From: Bog-159 sp049511415
GTDB taxonomy: Bacteria > Acidobacteriota > Terriglobia > Bryobacterales > Bryobacteraceae
Length of the DNA: 55,616 bases
Direction: 5' to 3'
Assembly: GCA_049511415.1 (NCBI GenBank)
Contig: JBEKYC010000047.1
Location: 1 to 55,616 of the forward strand
The position numbers and the translations under genes are program-made. Position 1 is the stretch's first letter. Every line of letters begins with the position of its first letter. A model generated the notes under the pieces. That model was not told where the DNA came from and ran no database searches. It saw only the letters and a list, made by a program, of their open reading frames with translations. Of the stretch, positions 51,047 to 55,616 are shown one piece after another.

Positions 51047-52353
51047 TAGCGGCTCTCCTTGGCTTCCGGAATCAGGGTCGCGATCGTGCGGTTCGTGTCC
51101 GTCAGATACTGGCGCGCCACGCGTTGCACGTCCGCTGCGCTCACCGCTTCAAGCTGCTGCTCCACCGTGAATAGTTTGCGGTAATCGCCGTAGTAGACTT
51201 CGTACACGCCCAGCAGATTCGCCCGGCCCGCGATGGTCTTCATTTGCCGGTAATGATCGGCCAATAACTGGTTCTTGGCCTTGCGCAACTCCTGCGCGGA
51301 AGGCGCCTCGTTGCGCAGACGCTCCAACTCTTCGAACAAGGCTTTCTCCGCGCGTGCCGGCTCGATGCCGCTGCGCGGCGACAAGCTAAAAATAAGCAAC
51401 CCGGGGTCGAGCGAGTTTTCCCGGTACGCATTTACGTTCAGCACCAGTTGCTCCTTGTCCACCAGCCGGTTGTACAGCCTTGAACTCTGCCCATGCACCA
51501 GCAGCGCCTCCAACACATCGAGCGGCGCATCGTCAGGGCTCTTGGTCTCCGGAACGTGATACGCCACCAGTTCGATGGGCAATTGCGCCGGCTTTCGCAC
51601 CACCACGCGCCGTTCCCCAAGCTGTACCGGTTCTTTGGTGCGTACCGGAGGCGGCGGCTCCTGGCGGGGAATTGGTTCCAGATATTTGCGCGCCAGCGTC
51701 ATCACTTCCGCCATCGACACGTCGCCCACCACCACCGCAACGCAATTGTTGGGCGCATATCCCATCCGGAAATGTGCCCTCAAATCGTCCATGGTCCACG
51801 ACTCGATGTCGCTCGGCCATCCGATCACCGGCCAGTGATACGGATGCGCGATGAACGCCGCCGCCCCCAGTTGCTCCTCCAACACCCCGAAATTGCTGTT
51901 ATCCACCGACAGGCGCCGTTCGGAATACACCACGCCGCGCTCGGACTCCACCATTTTCGGATCGATGCTCAGGTCGCGGATGCGGTCCGATTCCATGTCC
52001 ATCATGAGTTCCAGCGCGGACCGCGGAAACCAGTCCGTGTAGACCGTAGTGTCCTCGGTGGTGTACGCGTTGTTGTTGCCGCCGTTCTTCTCCATCTGGA
52101 TATCGAACTGCTTCGGCCCGTATTTCTTCGCGCCGTTGAACATCATGTGCTCGAAGAAATGCGAGAGACCCGTAGTGCCGGGATGCTCGTTGCGCGATCC
52201 GATCTTAAAGAAGAAATACATCGCTACGTTGGGAATGTTGTGGTCTTCCTGGACCATGATCTTCATCCCGTTTTCCAAGGTTGCAGTCTGCACCTCGGCC
52301 GGCTGGGCCCAGCCGATCGCCGCCAGACAGAGACCTGCTATCACGAATCGCAT
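51046..52353 (-). CDS. M16-family zinc peptidase, catalytic subunit
   Basis: 435 residues from ATG 52353 (MRFVIAGLCLAAIGWAQ, a signal peptide); the frame continues to 52395. The inverted zinc motif HFFEH is at residues 65-69 (GLSHFFEHMMFNG), with the third ligand glutamate in ESERGVVYSERR about 75 residues later. GGNNNAYTTEDTTVYTDWFP is typical of the M16B subgroup. It lacks the usual Arg/Tyr pair, which the second subunit supplies. Together they should form a clamshell degrading small periplasmic peptides. It is first in the two-gene operon. Confidence 0.93.
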   Translation of the reverse strand: MRFVIAGLCLAAIGWAQPAEVQTATLENGMKIMVQEDHNIPNVAMYFFFKIGSRNEHPGTTGLSHFFEHMMFNGAKKYGPKQFDIQMEKNGGNNNAYTTEDTTVYTDWFPRSALELMMDMESDRIRDLSIDPKMVESERGVVYSERRLSVDNSNFGVLEEQLGAAAFIAHPYHWPVIGWPSDIESWTMDDLRAHFRMGYAPNNCVAVVVGDVSMAEVMTLARKYLEPIPRQEPPPPVRTKEPVQLGERRVVVRKPAQLPIELVAYHVPETKSPDDAPLDVLEALLVHGQSSRLYNRLVDKEQLVLNVNAYRENSLDPGLLIFSLSPRSGIEPARAEKALFEELERLRNEAPSAQELRKAKNQLLADHYRQMKTIAGRANLLGVYEVYYGDYRKLFTVEQQLEAVSAADVQRVARQYLTDTNRTIATLIPEAKESR

Positions 52354-52391
52354 GACCGATACGATAGCATCTGGTGTGGGGCGGACTTCAG

Positions 52392-52503
52392 CCATAAGCG
52401 CTCATTTAAGCCGCGGTTCCAGTAGCCAACCATGCGAGAGCCGTTCGTGAGCGCTGCGGTGCTCGTCGCGGGCTAACGCAGCCCGGCTTCCCAGATGCGG
52501 ACT
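52392..52503. repeat. Dispersed intergenic repeat, copy 2
   Basis: Same ordered blocks as 44078-44176: CCATAAGCGCTCATTTAAGC, GAGCCGT, GCGCTGCGGTGCTCGTCGCG, GGCTAACGCAGCCCGGCTTC, CCAGATGCGGACT. It starts 39 bases upstream of the M16 gene start, in the gap divergent to the acyl-CoA dehydrogenase gene. It carries an extra 13 bases relative to copy 1, centred on CAACCATGCGA. No target-site duplication is obvious. Confidence 0.7.
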
Positions 52504-52723
52504 CCAGGCGCGCGATGCCGCCACGATGGGCGGATAGCTTCCGGATGCGCCGTAACTCAGGACCTGGATCCTGGTGCTCACAACTGGCTGATTGTGACCG
52601 AAAAACCTTGCTTCGGCGAGGTTGGCTAACAAACTCCCTTGGAAAGCAATTAGCACTCCCGCCGCGAAAAAGCGCCTTTATAATTAGAGGCTGGACTGTC
52701 TTGCCGGTCCTCGGGAGGATGCG
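52504..52723 (+). promoter_or_regulatory. Upstream region of the acyl-CoA dehydrogenase gene with TATAAT box
   Basis: TATAAT at 52679-52684 is a perfect -10, without a good -35 at 17 bases. GGGAGG at 52713-52718 is the Shine-Dalgarno, 5 bases before ATG 52724. The rest of the 220 bases shows no gene. Confidence 0.4.
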
Positions 52724-53905
52724 ATGCAAGCTGCTACTCAGATAACGTCCGAAGCTCTGTTCCAACGGTGCGCGGAGCGCGCCCCGATTTACGACCGGGA
52801 GAACCGGTTCTTCACCGAAGATTTCGAGGAACTCCGGGTCGCAGGATATTTGTTGATGCCGATACCGTCCGAGCTGGGTGGATGGGGAATGACGCTGCCG
52901 GAGGTCTGCCGGGAGCAGCGCCGGCTGGCATACTATGCGCCTGCCACCGCGCTCGGGCTGAACATGCACTTGTACTGGATGGGTTTGGCCGCCGATCTGC
53001 GCCGCGCGGGCGATCACACGCTGGAGTGGATGCTCCGGCAAGGCGCAGCCGGAGAAGTGTTCGCCGCCGGCCACGCCGAAACCGGCAACGACATTCCAGT
53101 GCTGCTCTCCACAACCAAGGCGGAACGGGTGGATGGCGGCTATCGTTTTTACGGGCACAAACATTTCGGCAGCCTGTCACCGGTTTGGACCCGGCTTGGT
53201 TTACATGCCATGGATACCAGCGATCCCGCGGCGCCGAAGGTCGTGCATGCGTTTGTGCCACGCGACACGCCGGGATACCGCATCGAGGAAACGTGGGATG
53301 TAATGGGCATGCGCGCGACGCGCAGCGACGATACGATTCTCGAAGGGTGCTTCGTGCCCGACCGCTACATCGCACGGGTGGTGCCCGCCGGGGCGGCGGG
53401 GCTGGACGCCTTCGTGGCGTCGATTTTTGTTTGGGCCCTGATGGGGTTCGGCAACGTTTACTATGGCCTGGCGCGATACGCCATGGACCGCACCGTCGAG
53501 ACGGTGAAGAAGAAGCGCTCGATCGGCATGTCGCGCCCAATGTCCTACCATGCCGAAGTGCAGCACGCTATCGCGGAAATGGTGATCGAGTTGGAAACGG
53601 CCGAAGCACTGCTGGATAGAGCCGCCCGCGATTGGGCGGATAACACCGACCCTGAAAAGGTCGGGGGATTGTTAATGCGCGTGTTGGCCGCGAAATATCG
53701 CTCCGTGGAGAGCTCCTGGCGGGTGGTGGACATGGCCATGGAACTGGCGGGCGGTTTCGGGATCTTTCGCGCCTCTGGGTTGGAGCGGGTCTTCCGGGAC
53801 GCCCGTCTGGGCCGCATTCATCCGGCTAATAGTTTTCTGACGCACGAATTGCTGGCGAAATTGACTCTGGGCATCAACCCGGACGAGCAGCCGAGGTGGG
53901 GGTGA
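52724..53905 (+). CDS. Acyl-CoA dehydrogenase-family flavoprotein
   Basis: 393 residues from ATG 52724. The N-terminal helical domain contains LRVAGYLLMPIPSELGGWGM; the middle beta domain has FAAGHAETGNDIPVLLSTTK (FAD/substrate motif) and ETWDVMGMRATRSDDTILEG, the usual WxxMGMRxTxSxD signature. The C-terminal helical bundle ends GGFGIFRASGLERVFRDARLGRIHPANSF, equivalent to the GGxGxxxxxPxERxxRDAR region. It oxidises acyl-CoA or acyl-CoA-like substrates with FAD; the catalytic glutamate cannot be fixed by eye. It is monocistronic or leads into the DUF4242 gene 27 bases downstream. Confidence 0.87.
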   Translation: MQAATQITSEALFQRCAERAPIYDRENRFFTEDFEELRVAGYLLMPIPSELGGWGMTLPEVCREQRRLAYYAPATALGLNMHLYWMGLAADLRRAGDHTLEWMLRQGAAGEVFAAGHAETGNDIPVLLSTTKAERVDGGYRFYGHKHFGSLSPVWTRLGLHAMDTSDPAAPKVVHAFVPRDTPGYRIEETWDVMGMRATRSDDTILEGCFVPDRYIARVVPAGAAGLDAFVASIFVWALMGFGNVYYGLARYAMDRTVETVKKKRSIGMSRPMSYHAEVQHAIAEMVIELETAEALLDRAARDWADNTDPEKVGGLLMRVLAAKYRSVESSWRVVDMAMELAGGFGIFRASGLERVFRDARLGRIHPANSFLTHELLAKLTLGINPDEQPRWG

Positions 53906-53932
53906 TGGTATTCTCTTTCGAGGGAGGGCTGG

Positions 53933-54202
53933 ATGCCCGAGTACGTGATCGAACGGGAAGTGCCCGGCGCGGGGAACCTGACGGAGGACCAGATTCGGGA
54001 AGTCTCACTTCGGTCACTGGCGGTGCTCAAGGAATTAGGCTCCAGCATTCAGTGGCTGCACAGCTACGTCACCGACGAGAAGATTTATTGTGTGTACTTC
54101 GCGAATGATGAAGAGAAGGTTCGCGAGCATGCGCGGCGCGCCGGCCTGCCGGCAAACCGGGTTTCGGCGGTGCGGCGGCTGCTGAACCCGGAAAAAATTT
54201 GA
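53933..54202 (+). CDS. DUF4242 (SCO4226-like) small protein
   Basis: 89 residues, MPEYVIEREVPGAGNLTEDQ, then IQWLHSYVTDEKIYCVYFAN and NDEEKVREHARRAGLPANRV. This is the full DUF4242 pattern. A characterised relative (SCO4226 of Streptomyces) is a small ferredoxin-fold nickel-binding protein; whether this one binds nickel is not shown by sequence. Shine-Dalgarno GAGGGAGGG lies a few bases before ATG 53933. It starts 27 bases after the acyl-CoA dehydrogenase gene. Confidence 0.85.
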   Translation: MPEYVIEREVPGAGNLTEDQIREVSLRSLAVLKELGSSIQWLHSYVTDEKIYCVYFANDEEKVREHARRAGLPANRVSAVRRLLNPEKI

Positions 54203-54258
54203 CTCCTCAGAAGGAATCGTGGGTTGATTCCGGCTCAGGCAGGAGCCAGCGCGAATCT

Positions 54259-54400
54259 TCAGTAGCGGTGCCCGGCCCTCGCTCGCAAGCGGCGCGATTC
54301 TCCGGCACAGACTTCGTCGAGGGCCTTGTTCATTTTCGCGATGATATGGAAACGGTCGAGGATATGCAGGGCCTCGGGCGGGGGCCGCGGGATCGGTAAA
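54259..54400 (-). mobile_element. Transposase remnant, ISL3-like
   Basis: On the minus strand PPEALHILDRFHIIAKMNKA then LDEVCAGESRR reads exactly like the central region of ISL3-family DDE transposases (ALHILDRFHIxxKMNxALDxVRxxE), ending at a stop at 54259. There is no transposase-like sequence before or after, and no terminal inverted repeats were seen. It is a short scrap of a former insertion sequence. Confidence 0.65.
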
Positions 54401-54464
54401 CGCTGTGCGACCGGGGAGGACCGATCTCCCGGCCCGCCGCGATCTGCCTCCGAATGCCGTCGGT

Positions 54465-54905
54465 TTAGCCGGCACCGGAAACGAGTTGGAGGTTGCCCAA
54501 GTGGCGGTAGTCTTTGGCGTTGTTTGTAACCAGTGGCGCGGACAGGACCCGAGCGGTGGCGGCGATCCATGCATCGGCTGCGCTCATCTGGCGACCTTTC
54601 CTCACGCTCTCGTTTCGAACCTGAGCCCAGGTCGAACACAGCAGATTGTCCGAATTCAGGACTGAAAAATCCGCGAGATATGCCTCCAGCAAGTCCCACT
54701 TGCGTTGTCCCCAATTCGCGTCCAGCGCACCTTGGCGCATTTCCGCCAATGTCATGAACGAGACAATCAACTCGGCGCCACGGATGATGCTCACATACCG
54801 CGGGGCAAACACAGGGTGCCATTTGAAAATGAAACTGGCAACATCTGTGTCAACGACTAGTCTTGCCGTTGCGTTTGGAGGAGAGGTCAGAACGGCGCTG
54901 CTCAT
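54465..54905 (-). CDS. PIN-domain ribonuclease toxin (VapC-like)
   Basis: 146 residues from 54905. The PIN-fold acids are in LVVDTDVASFIF (first Asp), FMTLAEMRQGALD (Glu) and QMSAADAWIAATARVL (Asp), followed by PLVTNNAKDYRHL with the fourth acidic position. VapC-type toxins cut specific RNAs, commonly initiator tRNA or rRNA, and are neutralised by a small partner. A 67-residue frame overlaps its 5' end by 56 bases and is the candidate antitoxin. The first 12 residues (MSSAVLTSPPNA) may not be translated if a later start is used. Confidence 0.87.
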   Translation of the reverse strand: MSSAVLTSPPNATARLVVDTDVASFIFKWHPVFAPRYVSIIRGAELIVSFMTLAEMRQGALDANWGQRKWDLLEAYLADFSVLNSDNLLCSTWAQVRNESVRKGRQMSAADAWIAATARVLSAPLVTNNAKDYRHLGNLQLVSGAG

Positions 54906-55053
54906 AGATGAGGCGTACGTAGGCTTCGGATTCTTCGGCAGGTCCAGGATCGATGTGGCTCAACAGCCGGTCGAAATCGAACGGGCATGCCCGAACGAGG
55001 TTAGGCGGATCCTTGACAGGCTGTGACGGTACACGTTCCATCTTGAGAACCAT
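54850..55053 (-). CDS. Possible antitoxin partner of the PIN toxin
   Basis: 67 residues (MVLKMERVPSQPVKDPPNLV), charged, ending SDLSSKRNGKTSR, with a helical stretch HIDPGPAEESEAYVRLIYEQ. It is immediately upstream of and overlapping the PIN gene, the usual place for an antitoxin. No DNA-binding domain is recognisable. ATG 55041 is an alternative start. Confidence 0.5.
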   Translation of the reverse strand: MVLKMERVPSQPVKDPPNLVRACPFDFDRLLSHIDPGPAEESEAYVRLIYEQRRSDLSSKRNGKTSR

Positions 55054-55105
55054 TCTACCGCTACTGACGCATTCTGGGGTCGGCGGTCAAAGGAGGCCGC
55101 CGCCC

Positions 55106-55369
55106 ATGTCGAAGCCTCAAAAGAAGAAGAAATCGCCGAAGCGGGTCCTGGCACTGCCGGATCTCGAACAAGCCAAATCCGCTGTCCTCAATACCCTCAC
55201 ATCCGTGAGCGGGCAACGAACGTACGACCATGCCATCAATGAGTTCATCGAGTGGTATTGCTCGGAGCCGCGTCTAGCCTTCAATCGCACCGTGGTTCTG
55301 AGATACCGGATTTACTTAGAGCAGAAGGGGTACGTTCCGAATGCCCACGAACCCATCGCCAACTACTGA
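55106..55369 (+). pseudogene. Truncated tyrosine recombinase/integrase (N-terminal SAM-like domain only)
   Basis: 87 residues from ATG 55106, with AAAGGAGG about 9 bases upstream. A basic N-terminus (KPQKKKKSPKRV) is followed by LTSVSGQRTYDHAINEFIEW and FNRTVVLRYRIYLEQKGYVP, the core-binding four-helix domain of phage-type integrases. The chain then stops (PNAHEPIANY, TGA 55367-55369), losing the entire catalytic domain with the R-H-R-Y residues. It is a remnant, although the intact Shine-Dalgarno and start leave room for expression of the DNA-binding part. Confidence 0.75.
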
Positions 55370-55616
55370 CGACTGTCGGGCTGGTGAGATGATCGTAGTA
55401 CATCACGCCCAGCAGCGCCTCGATTTCGCCAGTTGGTACTAAGACGCCCGTTGCTAACATCTACGGGCACCGCAGCCCAGATCCTCCCTGACGCCGTAGC
55501 GTTTACCAGGGAGGGCGAGCTGTTTCCAAAGCCAACTGGCTACGAACACAAAAAGCCGACGCCGCGCTATCCGGCCTTCGTCGGCCGCGCGAGCCTGAAC
55601 TCCCGGCCGCCATTCG
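55370..55616. other. Right-edge sequence after the truncated integrase
   Basis: About 250 bases to the window edge. It contains an inverted repeat, CCTCCCTG (55483-55490) with CAGGGAGG (55507-55514). On the minus strand a protein-like frame (RRRLFVFVASWLWKQLALPG, KRYGVREDLGCGARRC) runs across it. I cannot assign it. The rest is unrecognised. Confidence 0.4.
55483..55514. repeat. 8-bp inverted repeat beside the integrase remnant
   Basis: CCTCCCTG at 55483-55490 and its reverse complement CAGGGAGG at 55507-55514 with a 16-base loop. No T-run follows. It could be a recombination or element-end structure related to the integrase scrap, or chance. Confidence 0.4.

Noticed and set aside
1..55616. 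CRISPR arrays, tRNA and rRNA genes
   Set aside because: No regularly spaced repeats of CRISPR length and no recognisable tRNA or rRNA signatures were seen on reading; a covariance-model scan was not possible.

Overview
The window looks like about 55.6 kb of chromosome from a soil Acidobacteriota bacterium, probably near Bryobacterales/Solibacteraceae. This is inferred from gene content, not a phylogeny. The pointers are a duplicated-FtsX permease of the acidobacterial ADOP type, an Oar-like TonB-dependent receptor with an N-terminal carboxypeptidase-regulatory domain, a HAF-repeat secreted protein, many small secreted proteins, uniformly GC-rich coding DNA, and several remnants of toxin-antitoxin, insertion and integrase genes. 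No rRNA, tRNA or CRISPR array was recognised.

Layout. 1-5.6 kb: the 3' part of an ATP-dependent DNA ligase, a HAF-repeat protein, a DUF2911/TPR protein, a ferredoxin, a small secreted protein and a Uma2 nuclease. 5.6-9.2 kb: full-length cobalamin-dependent metH. 9.2-11.6 kb: a UPF0175/DUF3368 toxin-antitoxin pair, a Tat-exported TIM-barrel protein, and a tiny protein made of five tandem 11-residue repeats. 11.6-18.5 kb: the ADOP permease, an AhpD-like protein, a TPR-hexahaem cytochrome fusion, and a TlpA plus PQQ-propeller operon. 18.5-23.6 kb: the TonB receptor and a secreted alpha/beta hydrolase, divergent from the TlpA operon across mirror-image overlapping promoter-like elements, then a methyltransferase. 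24-29 kb: a tightly overlapping glutamate dehydrogenase-mutS-anmK operon with phased A-tracts upstream. 29-38.9 kb: a secreted protein with a decayed tandem copy, a glycosyltransferase/methyltransferase/GT-C locus, pyk, and overlapping uppP-ftsK.

38.9-46 kb is a plasticity zone. It holds a GAF-like gene, a truncated alpha/beta-hydrolase, a frameshifted antitoxin-like gene, an intact three-gene operon (PhyH dioxygenase, amidohydrolase, GHMP kinase), a scrap of [NiFe]-hydrogenase large subunit, the first copy of a dispersed repeat, and an ankyrin protein. 46.3-52.4 kb holds a secreted protein of unknown role, a Rieske/cytochrome b-dihaem c operon and a paired M16 peptidase operon. 52.4-55.6 kb has the second repeat copy, an acyl-CoA dehydrogenase, a DUF4242 protein, a transposase remnant, a PIN toxin with a possible antitoxin, and a truncated integrase.

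Functional threads: periplasmic electron transfer (Rieske/cyt b-c, hexahaem protein, TlpA, ferredoxin), envelope and uptake (TonB receptor, permease, uppP, anmK, GT genes), and DNA maintenance (ligase, mutS, ftsK). No single locus is clearly a complete undescribed system. The best leads are the hendecad-repeat micro-protein, the TPR-hexahaem fusion, the mirror promoter at 18.5 kb, the PhyH/amidohydrolase/GHMP kinase operon and the dispersed repeat pair. All family assignments are from reading the translated sequence; no database search was run.
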